From assembly GCA_964606385.1 (NCBI GenBank), contig CAZSFZ010000034.1, forward strand, positions 1-11,384: a DNA stretch of 11,384 nucleotides, read 5' to 3'. The first letter of the stretch is position 1. Every line of letters begins with the position of its first letter. A program made the translations under genes and the position numbers. A model generated the notes under the pieces. That model was not told the DNA's origin and ran no database searches. It saw only the letters and a list, made by a program, of their open reading frames with translations. Of the stretch, positions 1 through 6,781 are shown one piece after another. Source of the stretch: Aquincolibacterium sp964606385 (GTDB lineage Bacteria > Omnitrophota > Omnitrophia > Omnitrophales > Aquincolibacteriaceae).

Positions 1-2
1 AA

Positions 3-473
3 GCGGGTACAGGTAAGGGGCATTTTGCGAGTGCGTTGGCAAAGTGCGGCCTGACCTTCACCAGCTTTGACATTTCGAAAGAAGAACGGGATCTTGCAAA
101 GCTTTATCTGAAATTTCAACTTTTAGACGGTTTTGCGGATCTTCGCGTGGAGAACGGAGAACGCTTAAGCTTTAAAGACGAATGCTACGACATGGTTTTC
201 TCCATCAATACCCTTCACCATTTCACCCAGCCCCACCAGGTCCTGGACGAACTTATCCGCGTCCTTAAGCCCGGAGGGAAGCTGATCCTGAGTGATTTTA
301 CAGAAAAGGGATTTAAGACCATGGACCGGATCCACGCCCTTGAAGGAAATGTGCATGATAGAGGCACGGTCACGATCCCGGGGGCTGCAACTTATCTCCG
401 AAAGAAGAAGTTTCTCGTAAGAAAGTCAGCGACTTCCTTTCATCAAACGATCATCGCAGAGAAGCCACAATGA
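3..473 (+). CDS. Class I SAM-dependent methyltransferase (5'-truncated)
   Basis: The reading frame is already open at base 3, so the gene starts upstream of the window; 156 residues are visible. The first residues, AGTGKGHFASALA, are the glycine-rich SAM-binding loop (motif I) of a Rossmann-fold methyltransferase, followed by FTSFDIS, where the acidic residue normally binds the ribose of SAM. Later come DMVFSINTLHHF and VLKPGGKLILSDF, which match motifs IV and post-II of the Methyltransf_11/UbiE-like group. The acceptor substrate cannot be told. The TTG at 36 should not be used as the start because it would cut off the SAM-binding loop. The stop codon overlaps the ATG of the next gene (ATGA at 470-473), so it is probably translationally coupled to the ferredoxin-MinD ATPases. 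This suggests a role in the same process, perhaps methylating a cofactor precursor or a protein; that part is inference. Confidence 0.88.
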   Translation, partial: AGTGKGHFASALAKCGLTFTSFDISKEERDLAKLYLKFQLLDGFADLRVENGERLSFKDECYDMVFSINTLHHFTQPHQVLDELIRVLKPGGKLILSDFTEKGFKTMDRIHALEGNVHDRGTVTIPGAATYLRKKKFLVRKSATSFHQTIIAEKPQ

Positions 474-1312
474 TCATTTCGGTGGCGAGCGGCAAAGGTG
501 GTACCGGGAAAACGACCGTGGCGGTGAATCTGGCGCTTTCCCTCGAACACGCACAGCTCCTTGACTGCGATGTTGAGGAACCCAATGCGCAGATATTTCT
601 GAAAGCCGATATAACCGATCGAAAACCGGCAACGGTCCGGGTTCCAGAGATCGATTATGACAAGTGTGATTTTTGCGGGAAATGCCAGGAAATTTGTGCC
701 TATCACGCGCTGGCAGTCCTTCCCAAAAAGGTTCTTCTTTTCCCCAAAATGTGCCATAGCTGCGGGGCCTGCGCTCGTCTGTGTCCCAAGGGAGCCATTC
801 GGGAGGTGGACCGTTCGATCGGCGAAATTGAAATAGGGCAGAGGGGCGGTATTGATTTTGTTCAGGGAAAGCTTGCCGTGGGTGAAACCATGGCCCCTCC
901 GCTCATTCGGCAGGTCAAGTCGCATATCGACCGGTCTTGTATGACGATCATTGACGCGCCGCCGGGAACCTCATGCCCCATGGTGACGGCTGTGAAGGGA
1001 AGTGATTTCTGTATTTTGGTCACAGAGCCCACCCCCTTCGGGATGAATGATCTTCAACTGGCAATCGAAACCGTTAAAAAACTTAAAATCCCCTACGGCG
1101 TAGTCATGAACAGAGCGGAACCGCACGACCTGAAAACCCGGATACATTTTAAGGCGAATGATATCCCGATCATGCTTCAAATCCCTTTTGACCGGAAAAT
1201 CGCAGAACTTTATTCCGTGGGGATCCCTTTTGTTGAGCAATTGCCGGAATATCGGGAGAAATTTCTGGATCTTTTTAAATTCATACTTGGAACCGCGAAG
1301 GTGGCAGCATGA
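470..1312 (+). CDS. MinD-superfamily P-loop ATPase with inserted ferredoxin domain (COG1149 type), copy A
   Basis: A 280-residue cytoplasmic protein. The N-terminus carries the deviant Walker A motif of the MinD/Mrp (SIMIBI) class, SGKGGTGKTT (G8-T15). A ferredoxin-like insert follows with two cysteine sets, C66-C69-C72-C76 and C95-C98-C101-C105, each CxxCxxCxxxC(P), fitting two [4Fe-4S] clusters. The ATPase fold then resumes with IIDAPPGTSCP (D162), the Walker B/switch II region, and VTEPTPFGMNDL. Proteins of this type occur mainly in anaerobes, often as adjacent pairs, and are thought to couple ATP hydrolysis to electron transfer or metal-cluster insertion. The exact reaction is not established. 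The gene overlaps the methyltransferase upstream by ATGA and the second ATPase downstream by ATGA (1309-1312). The pair probably forms a heterodimer; this is inferred from tandem order and from how the MinD class dimerises. Confidence 0.93.
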   Translation: MIISVASGKGGTGKTTVAVNLALSLEHAQLLDCDVEEPNAQIFLKADITDRKPATVRVPEIDYDKCDFCGKCQEICAYHALAVLPKKVLLFPKMCHSCGACARLCPKGAIREVDRSIGEIEIGQRGGIDFVQGKLAVGETMAPPLIRQVKSHIDRSCMTIIDAPPGTSCPMVTAVKGSDFCILVTEPTPFGMNDLQLAIETVKKLKIPYGVVMNRAEPHDLKTRIHFKANDIPIMLQIPFDRKIAELYSVGIPFVEQLPEYREKFLDLFKFILGTAKVAA

Positions 1313-2160
1313 AGCAAATCGTCGTGATCAGCGGAAAAGGCGGTACGGGGAAAACCATGCTTACCGGAGCCTTTGCGGCCCTGGCAGAGAACAAGGTCAT
1401 GGCGGACTGTGATGTTGATGCCGCGAATCTCTACCTTTTACTGAGTTCCTCCATAAAAGAACGGCATCCGTTCAGAAGTGGGGCCTTTGCCAAGATCAAT
1501 CCGGCTTTATGCACGGGCTGCGGCGAGTGTAAAGCCGCTTGCCGCTTTCAGGCCATCAGTTCGGAGTTCGCCGCGAGCCCGATTAATTGTGAAGGATGCG
1601 GTCTCTGTGCCCGGCTGTGTCCGGTGAATGCGATCCGCATGCAGGAAAATACGGCAGGAGAGTGGTTTATTTCGGAAACACCCTACGGATTTTTTGTGCA
1701 CGCCAAACTTGGGATCGCGGAAGAAAACTCCGGAAAGCTTGTCGCGAAGGTGCGGCAAACAGCCAAAGAACTCGCCGAAGGGAAGCGGGCGGACTACGTG
1801 ATCATTGACGGTCCTCCGGGGATCGGATGTCCCGTCATCGCTTCGCTTTCGGGCGTAGATCTCGCGGTGGTTGTGACCGAACCCACCCTTTCAGGTCTTC
1901 ACGATGCCGAAAGGGTGATCGAATTGGCGGCGCATTTTGAAGTGCCGGTCAGGCTGGTGATCAACAAATGGGACATCAATCCGGAAGCCTCGGAAAAAAT
2001 CGAGCGGTTTTGCACGGGGCAAAAGATTCCCGTGATCGGAAAAATACCCTTCGATCGCGCCGTTATTGAATCCATCATTGCGGGAAGACCCGTTACGGAA
2101 TACACAAATGGCGCTTTAAAAACCGAAATGATCCGGATTTGGGAGGCTGTAAAAGCTTAG
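1309..2160 (+). CDS. MinD-superfamily P-loop ATPase with inserted ferredoxin domain (COG1149 type), copy B
   Basis: A 283-residue paralogue of the preceding protein with the same layout: deviant Walker A SGKGGTGKT (G9-T16), a ferredoxin insert with C68-C71-C74-C78 and C94-C97-C100-C104, then VIIDGPPGIGCP (D167) and VTEPTLSGLHDA. Both sets of cluster ligands and both nucleotide motifs are complete, so neither copy looks degenerate. Outside the motifs the two proteins differ widely, so this is an old paired family and not a fresh local duplication. Its start is the ATG of the ATGA overlap with copy A, which implies near-equal synthesis of the two subunits. The next gene begins 3 nt after the stop. 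A role as the partner subunit in an ATP-driven Fe-S electron or cluster transfer complex is inference from the family and context. Confidence 0.93.
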   Translation: MKQIVVISGKGGTGKTMLTGAFAALAENKVMADCDVDAANLYLLLSSSIKERHPFRSGAFAKINPALCTGCGECKAACRFQAISSEFAASPINCEGCGLCARLCPVNAIRMQENTAGEWFISETPYGFFVHAKLGIAEENSGKLVAKVRQTAKELAEGKRADYVIIDGPPGIGCPVIASLSGVDLAVVVTEPTLSGLHDAERVIELAAHFEVPVRLVINKWDINPEASEKIERFCTGQKIPVIGKIPFDRAVIESIIAGRPVTEYTNGALKTEMIRIWEAVKA

Positions 2161-2163
2161 GTT

Positions 2164-3168
2164 ATGATCCGTCCCGTTGAAAGAGATCTGCATGTATTGA
2201 AATATTTTTCTTCCGTGATCACTGTCTCAGAAGGGCAGGTGATCAATGTTACGGATCCTACCCTACGCTCTTGTCCGCTGGCGCGGCATTTTTATTCTGA
2301 ATTCAAAGACGCAGATCCGGAAAGCGTAGAGTCTCTCAAGGACGCTATCCGAGGAATCATTGAATCCAAGATCAGGAATTACGGATTTTTTACGAACGAC
2401 CGCTCGTTTCATTTTCCTAAGTGTGTTGTTCCGTACGGAGCTTCTGAAATGCTGGCAGCTTCGTTAAAAAATCGTTTCATCGAAGCGGCGGTCGTGGCTT
2501 GTGACGGAGCTGGAACCGTGATCGTCAGTTCCCCTGAGGTCGTCCAAGGGATCGGAGCCCGCATGAACACCTTGATTTTCACCTCTCCTATTAAAGAAAT
2601 CCAGCGGAAGCTGAAAGAAAGACATTGTCATATTGTATCTAAAAACACTGACTGGATTGATCAAGTCAAAGGCGTTGAAAAAGCCATTTCTCTCGGGTAC
2701 AGAAGGATTGGGGTTACCGTAGCGGGTTTTGCCGCAAGGCAACTCGAAGAGATCCGGGACCTTGAAAACAAGGAAGATGTCGATATTACCATTCTTGTCG
2801 TCTGCACCACCGGGATCTCTTCTGAAAAAATCGAGATGATCCGCCAGAATGCTGATCTTGTGTGGTCCTGCGCTTCGGGTGAGGTGCGGGGGAAAATTGG
2901 TTCGGTTGCAAAGCTCCAACTCTCCAAACAAATCCCAGTTTTTGCACTGACTGAGCGCGGGGTTGCTTTTGCCGCGTCTTACCTGAATGATCCTTCTCTG
3001 ACTCGGAATCTTGATACCACGAAACAATACCTCCTTTCTAGTGAGATGGGGGGATGGCCAGTATGTTCCGAATCTTCGCAGAAATATGTCCGCAAAACAG
3101 TTTTGCCCGCAGAAGCCGGGAAATCACCACGATATGACTCAAACAATAACGAAAGGGTTTTAGTATGA
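2164..3168 (+). CDS. DUF2099 family protein, resembling methanogenesis marker protein 8
   Basis: A 334-residue soluble protein with no transmembrane segment or signal peptide. Recognition rests on segments I associate with DUF2099/methanogenesis marker 8: TDPTLRSCPLARHF (around 30-43, with C37), YGASEMLAASL (91-101), VVACDGAGTVIVSSPEVVQGIGARM in two linked parts (110-133, with C113), WIDQVKGVEKAISLGYRRIGVTVA (164-187) and VCTTGISSEKIEMI (213-226). The domain seems to fill about residues 1-270. The last 60 residues are polar and less family-like. Seven cysteines (37, 87, 113, 155, 214, 236, 301) could supply metal or thiol chemistry. The family has no proven biochemical function that I know of; it is best known from methanogens. 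Its position between paired Fe-S ATPases (3 nt gap) and a NifU-like scaffold (ATGA overlap) suggests cofactor or cluster assembly. The RBS is weak, so translation probably depends on coupling. Confidence 0.78.
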   Translation: MIRPVERDLHVLKYFSSVITVSEGQVINVTDPTLRSCPLARHFYSEFKDADPESVESLKDAIRGIIESKIRNYGFFTNDRSFHFPKCVVPYGASEMLAASLKNRFIEAAVVACDGAGTVIVSSPEVVQGIGARMNTLIFTSPIKEIQRKLKERHCHIVSKNTDWIDQVKGVEKAISLGYRRIGVTVAGFAARQLEEIRDLENKEDVDITILVVCTTGISSEKIEMIRQNADLVWSCASGEVRGKIGSVAKLQLSKQIPVFALTERGVAFAASYLNDPSLTRNLDTTKQYLLSSEMGGWPVCSESSQKYVRKTVLPAEAGKSPRYDSNNNERVLV

Positions 3169-3530
3169 TCAAGAAGGAAGCTGTTTTTTTTGGAAAAATG
3201 GAAAAGCCGACGGCACAGGCTCGTATTCAAGGGCCCTGCGGGGATAGCATGGAATTTTTCTTAAAGATCGGAGGCAATACAGTGCGCCAGGTTCGTTGTT
3301 TTACTTCCGGATGTGGGGCATCTAAGGCTTGTGCGGTGGAGACTGCCAGAATGGCTCAGGGGAAGAGTCTTGCAAAGGCACTACTCATTTCGCCCGGCAG
3401 GGTGATCCAAACGCTCAAAAATGTTCCGGAAGACCATTTGCATTGCGCCATCCTGTCCGTTAGCACCCTACACCGCGCGATCGCTCTTTATTTGATGGGC
3501 GGCAAGAAAAAGATCAATGTCCGGGGGTAG
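3165..3530 (+). CDS. NifU/IscU-like iron-sulfur cluster scaffold protein
   Basis: A 121-residue protein of the NifU N-terminal/IscU fold. Three cysteines fall where IscU has its cluster ligands: C25 in GPCGDSMEFFLKI (with D27, like the CGD of IscU), C50 in SGCGASKACAVETA, and C94 in HLHCAILSVSTLHRAI. Together they would hold a transient [2Fe-2S] or [4Fe-4S] cluster before transfer to apoproteins. Two further cysteines, C45 and C56, flank the second ligand. The length is close to IscU and much shorter than full NifU, so the middle ferredoxin and C-terminal Nfu domains are absent. No cysteine desulfurase is in the window. The gene overlaps DUF2099 by ATGA (3165-3168), with AAAGGG 7 nt upstream of the start. 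The pairing suggests a dedicated scaffold for this pathway and not the housekeeping one, which is inference. Confidence 0.9.
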   Translation: MIKKEAVFFGKMEKPTAQARIQGPCGDSMEFFLKIGGNTVRQVRCFTSGCGASKACAVETARMAQGKSLAKALLISPGRVIQTLKNVPEDHLHCAILSVSTLHRAIALYLMGGKKKINVRG

Positions 3531-3539
3531 GGCGCCTTT

Positions 3540-4292
3540 ATGAACAACGGAGCATTTTTTTGGATCCTCGGGAGTGGTTTACTGATGAGCGGTATCGCGC
3601 TCATTGGCAGCATCACATTTCTATTCAATCAAAAAACTTTTGAACGCATGATCCTGCCTCTGGTTGCGTTGGCTGCCGGTAGTCTCATCGGGGGTGCTTT
3701 TTTTCACATGATCCCCGCCGCGCTTTCCAGCCATCATCTGGACGAACTACAGGTTGGCATTTGGATTGCCCTGGGATTCACCGTTTTCTTCGCATTGGAA
3801 CAATTCATTCACCATCACCATTGCCACCGGCAGAATGCGAACTGCCAAAATCCCCTCGCCTATCTGATCCTGATCGGAGACGGGCTCCACAATTTTCTGG
3901 GTGGCCTGGCTGTCGCGGGGGCTTTTCTAGTGGATATCCGCCTAGGAGTCGCAACCTGGATTGCAGCGGCGGCTCATGAAGTTCCCCAAGAACTCGGTGA
4001 TTTCGGGGCCTTGGTCCATAGCGGATGGAGCAAGAAAAAAGCCCTGCTGTGGAATTTCATCTCCGGTTTGATGTTCCCGGTCGGCGGGCTTATCACCTAT
4101 GCGGTTTCATCCCAGATCAATACAGATTTCCTAATTGCATTCGCCGCAGGGAATTTCATTTACATTGGGGCATCGGATCTGGTGCCGGAAGTCAACAAGG
4201 CTAGGACCTTATTGCGGAATGTCGTTCATTTTACGGCATTTTCAGCCGGGCTTGTGCTGCTACTAGCAGTTCGCTTGTTTTTTAAACATTGA
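3540..4292 (+). CDS. ZIP-family divalent metal transporter
   Basis: A 250-residue inner-membrane protein with about eight hydrophobic segments, the usual ZIP count. The metal path is clear: GDGLHNFLGGLAVAG in TM4 (H117, N118) and AAAHEVPQELGDFG in TM5 (H146, E147, E151) match the binuclear metal site of the ZIP family. HMIPAAL (H56) in TM2 and a histidine cluster at 91-96 (HHHHCH) sit before TM4 and may sense or collect metal. ZIP proteins bring Zn2+, Fe2+ or related ions into the cytoplasm. The ion cannot be chosen from the sequence. The gene starts 9 nt after the Fe-S scaffold gene, so it may supply iron or zinc for the cluster genes, but this is only a context argument. Confidence 0.92.
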   Translation: MNNGAFFWILGSGLLMSGIALIGSITFLFNQKTFERMILPLVALAAGSLIGGAFFHMIPAALSSHHLDELQVGIWIALGFTVFFALEQFIHHHHCHRQNANCQNPLAYLILIGDGLHNFLGGLAVAGAFLVDIRLGVATWIAAAAHEVPQELGDFGALVHSGWSKKKALLWNFISGLMFPVGGLITYAVSSQINTDFLIAFAAGNFIYIGASDLVPEVNKARTLLRNVVHFTAFSAGLVLLLAVRLFFKH

Positions 4293-4331
4293 TGTGAGGC
4301 ATTTTCCCGTTCAAAAGAAAGGAACTTATCC

Positions 4332-4811
4332 ATGATGAAAACCATGAGCACCATTCATAAGAAAATTAAGCAGGAAGAGCATTCCCATTGTTTCTTATGC
4401 GGCCATAGTAATGAGAAGGGATTTAAGCTGGATTTCGACCTTATGGACGACGGAAGTATGGAAGCCTGTTTCAGGTGCTCCGATTTTCTTGAAGGCTATA
4501 ACCATGTCATGCACGGCGGAGTTGTGTCCGCCCTGCTTGATAGCGTTATGACAAACTGCCTGTTTGCGCGCGGCATCAAGGCGCTAACGGCCGAGCTGAA
4601 CGTGAGATTTCTGGCGCCGGTTAAAACGGAAGGCGTCGTAAGGTTAAAAGCCAGCATAGAAAAATCCAGTGGAAGTTATTACGTATTAAGAGCGTCGCTT
4701 GTCCAGGGGCAGACCCTTAAGGCTAAAGCGACCGGAAAATTCATTGCCTTTTTTAAAAATTCCGAAGTCAAAAACGATTCAACGCTGAAGGAAGTTTTGA
4801 ACGCAACATGA
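4332..4811 (+). CDS. PaaI-like hotdog-fold thioesterase
   Basis: A 159-residue hotdog-fold protein related to PaaI/YbgC-type acyl-CoA thioesterases. The N-terminal part has HCFLCGHSNEKGFKLDF, a CxxCG element (C20, C23) common in this subgroup. The active-site helix is HVMHGGVVSALLDSVMT, with H61-G62-G63 and D70 in the places expected for catalysis. LTAELNVRFLAPV forms the following strand. The thioester substrate is unknown; such enzymes hydrolyse acyl-CoA or acyl-carrier thioesters in the cytoplasm. ATG codons at 4332, 4335 and 4344 are all possible starts. AGGA at 4320-4323 lies 8 nt before 4332, so that one is preferred. The stop overlaps the next start (ATGA at 4808-4811), although the downstream redox membrane protein has no obvious link with thioester chemistry. 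Confidence 0.88.
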   Translation: MMKTMSTIHKKIKQEEHSHCFLCGHSNEKGFKLDFDLMDDGSMEACFRCSDFLEGYNHVMHGGVVSALLDSVMTNCLFARGIKALTAELNVRFLAPVKTEGVVRLKASIEKSSGSYYVLRASLVQGQTLKAKATGKFIAFFKNSEVKNDSTLKEVLNAT

Positions 4812-5917
4812 TTAAAAATAGATCCTACTACTTTATTTGGCTGTCGGTTCGATTGCTCCTGGGGTCGATCTTTATCTATTCCGGCTTGAGCAAACTCGCG
4901 GTCCCTGTGGCCGAAACCCAGGCGCTTTTTTATGAATACACGTTTCTTCCCGATTTTTTAGTTCCGTGGATATCCCTTTTATTTCCATGGGTGGAATTCT
5001 TCGTTGGTTCATTTTTATTTTTTGGACTCTTTACGCGATTAGCCGCACTAACTTTGCTTGGTTTTACATTCACTTTCGTAACTCTGTTGGGAGCGGAACG
5101 CTTTCTGGGAGGGCGTTTTCCAGGGGATTGCGGATGTTTTGCCGGAAGCTGGAAACTGCCGACGCCGGCGATTTTCTTGATGGATATTCTCAACTTTTTT
5201 TTGATCCTGATACTTGTCACGTTTAAAAAACATTTATGCAGTCTAGATGCCTTGATCTCATTTTTCGTCAAAGGAGTGCGCGTCAATGTTGGGGTGCGGC
5301 TCTTGACCGGGATTGTTTTAACATCGTTCCTAGCCGGTATTGTTTTATTAACCGGGATCTATCATGGGAAAGGCGATTTGGCCGGGGAAGTACCTGCCGA
5401 GGGGGCAAAGGTTCCATTCCTAAAGCAAATAGGTACTCCCAATGCCGCAGTGAAAATAATTGAGTTTACCGATTTTGAATGTCCGGCATGCGGCGTGGCT
5501 TACAAAGCGCTAAAGCAAATGGAAGATCAGTATGCCGGGAAAATCAATGTGACATTTAAACACTATCCGTTGCATTACCATAAGTCGGCCATGTCGGCGC
5601 ATCGGGCCGCGGAGTGCGCGAATTCGCAAGGAAAGTTCTGGCTCTTCCATGATTTTCTTTTTCAGAACCAGCGGGACTGGGTAGGAAAAGACTCTGCCGT
5701 TTTTATCAGCTACGCGCAGGCATTGGGTCTGGATGAACGGCGTTTCAATGCTTGTTTTAGCAGCCCCGAACCCGATCTTGCGATCCAAGCAGAGATACAG
5801 GAAGCGCGGGAGAGGCAAGTTAACGCCACGCCGACTTTCTTTATTAACGACGAGAGAGTGGTTGGAGGACGCGACCTGGAAACAAAAGGTAAGGAGATCA
5901 TTGAAAAGGTTTCATAG
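4808..5917 (+). CDS. MauE/DoxX-like membrane domain fused to DsbA-like thiol oxidoreductase
   Basis: A 369-residue two-domain protein. Residues about 8-140 have four hydrophobic segments of the DoxX/MauE type, opening with RLLLGSIFIYSGLSKL and including the loop GDCGCFAG (C108, C110). A fifth hydrophobic segment (about 161-184) leads into a soluble DsbA-like thioredoxin-fold domain (about 200-369). That domain has FTDFECPACGVAYK with the active-site pair C225-P-A-C228, an alpha-helical insert, and NATPTFFIN carrying the cis-proline (P342). The catalytic domain should face the periplasm. MauE-type proteins are needed for thiol-disulfide maturation by MauD-like partners. The fusion therefore suggests that electrons pass between the membrane CxC pair and the CPAC pair, much like VKOR-thioredoxin fusions. 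That relay is inference. C144 and additional cysteines at C270 and C316 are also present. Translation is coupled to the thioesterase gene by ATGA. Confidence 0.88.
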   Translation: MIKNRSYYFIWLSVRLLLGSIFIYSGLSKLAVPVAETQALFYEYTFLPDFLVPWISLLFPWVEFFVGSFLFFGLFTRLAALTLLGFTFTFVTLLGAERFLGGRFPGDCGCFAGSWKLPTPAIFLMDILNFFLILILVTFKKHLCSLDALISFFVKGVRVNVGVRLLTGIVLTSFLAGIVLLTGIYHGKGDLAGEVPAEGAKVPFLKQIGTPNAAVKIIEFTDFECPACGVAYKALKQMEDQYAGKINVTFKHYPLHYHKSAMSAHRAAECANSQGKFWLFHDFLFQNQRDWVGKDSAVFISYAQALGLDERRFNACFSSPEPDLAIQAEIQEARERQVNATPTFFINDERVVGGRDLETKGKEIIEKVS

Positions 5918-5951
5918 AAAGAAATGCATTCGAATGAAGATGAGGGGCTGA

Positions 5952-6749
5952 ATGACTATGAGTAAAAGCGGTTATCGGTATATCTACGGTCCTGTATCTT
6001 CCTGGAGATTGGGGAGATCTTTAGGCGTTGATCCTATTTCGGCAAAGGAAAAGATATGCACTTTTGATTGCGTTTATTGTCAACTCGGGAGAACGAAAAT
6101 GTTCTCGAGCGAAAGACGCGAATTTGTCCGGATAAAGGATGTCATTCGTGAAATTCAAACGCTTCCATTGCCGCCCATTGACTACATTACATTCTCCGGA
6201 GCCGGAGAGCCCACCCTCGCAAAGAATCTGGGCGGCCTGATCAAAGCGGTCAAGAAAATCAGAAAAGAAAAAGTAGCTGTGATCACGAATGCCTCGTTTA
6301 TGAACAGAAGGGATGTCCAGCAAGATTTATCGCTGGCGGATTTTGTCCTTGCTAAACTGGACGCGGATTCCGAAGAATCGTTTCAAGCCATAAATAGGCC
6401 GATGCCCGGTATGAACTTCCGGACCGTGGTAGCGACTGTGAAAGGTTTTAGATCGTTTTATAAGGGCCGATTCGCGCTGCAGATCATGTTTACTTCTCTT
6501 AACGAAAAAAATGCCGGACAGATCGCGCAACTCGCCAAAGAGATCCGTCCTGATGAGATCGAAATCAATACGCCTTTACGGCCTTGCGAGGCAGAGCCGC
6601 TCTCCGAGGCAATTCTAGGCGGCATTGAACAACAATTCCGAAATATTTGTGGCGGGGATATTTCCATCATTAACGTGTACAGTGCCGAAAAAAAGAAGGT
6701 TTTGCCGATCAGCGGGCCTGACACTCTCCGCCGCAGAGGAAAAGTTTGA
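5952..6749 (+). CDS. Radical SAM protein, COG0731 (wyosine synthase-like) type
   Basis: A 265-residue radical SAM enzyme. The cluster motif is KICTFDCVYCQLG (C36-x3-C40-x2-C43), which binds the [4Fe-4S] that cleaves SAM. The preceding YGPVSSWRLGRSLGVDPI is the N-terminal signature of the COG0731 group, which includes archaeal TYW1-related enzymes. ITFSGAGEPTLAKNLGGLI (about 79-97) is the GGE-like SAM-binding strand, and VITNASF and LAKLDADSEESFQAINRP follow in the usual order. The bacterial members of this group are mostly uncharacterised; a tRNA wyosine role is not expected in bacteria, so no substrate is proposed. An AGGGG at about 5943-5946 supports either ATG 5952 or ATG 5958; the family motifs are unaffected. 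It follows the redox fusion gene after 34 nt and precedes the amidase by 32 nt. Confidence 0.9.
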   Translation: MTMSKSGYRYIYGPVSSWRLGRSLGVDPISAKEKICTFDCVYCQLGRTKMFSSERREFVRIKDVIREIQTLPLPPIDYITFSGAGEPTLAKNLGGLIKAVKKIRKEKVAVITNASFMNRRDVQQDLSLADFVLAKLDADSEESFQAINRPMPGMNFRTVVATVKGFRSFYKGRFALQIMFTSLNEKNAGQIAQLAKEIRPDEIEINTPLRPCEAEPLSEAILGGIEQQFRNICGGDISIINVYSAEKKKVLPISGPDTLRRRGKV

Positions 6750-6767
6750 AGGGCGCACAACAAAAAC

Positions 6768-6773
6768 AAGGGG
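6768..6773 (+). promoter_or_regulatory. Ribosome binding site of the amidase lipoprotein gene
   Basis: AAGGGG lies 8 nt before the ATG at 6782. This favours ATG 6782 over the TTG at 6746, which lies within the end of the upstream gene and would put 12 extra residues before the signal peptide. Confidence 0.6.
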
Positions 6774-6781
6774 TTTATAGG

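Noticed and set aside
443..925. A 160-codon open frame on the - strand across the first ferredoxin-MinD ATPase
   Set aside because: It is antisense to clear Walker A and ferredoxin motifs; no domain or RBS supports it.
470..2160. Recent tandem duplication of the ferredoxin-MinD ATPase gene
   Set aside because: Outside the nucleotide and cysteine motifs the two proteins differ widely in sequence, so they are old paralogues, as in other anaerobes.
2464..3027. A 187-codon open frame on the - strand inside the DUF2099 gene
   Set aside because: It lies fully antisense to a gene with recognisable family motifs, has no RBS or recognisable domain, and its composition looks like a translated complement.
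5918..5951. Possible promoter or terminator in the 34 nt gap before the radical SAM gene
   Set aside because: No inverted repeat with T-run and no convincing -35/-10 pair; only an RBS-like AGGGG is present.
6746..6781. TTG-start extension of the amidase lipoprotein
   Set aside because: It would place extra residues ahead of the signal peptide and overlap the radical SAM stop; AAGGGG fits the ATG at 6782.
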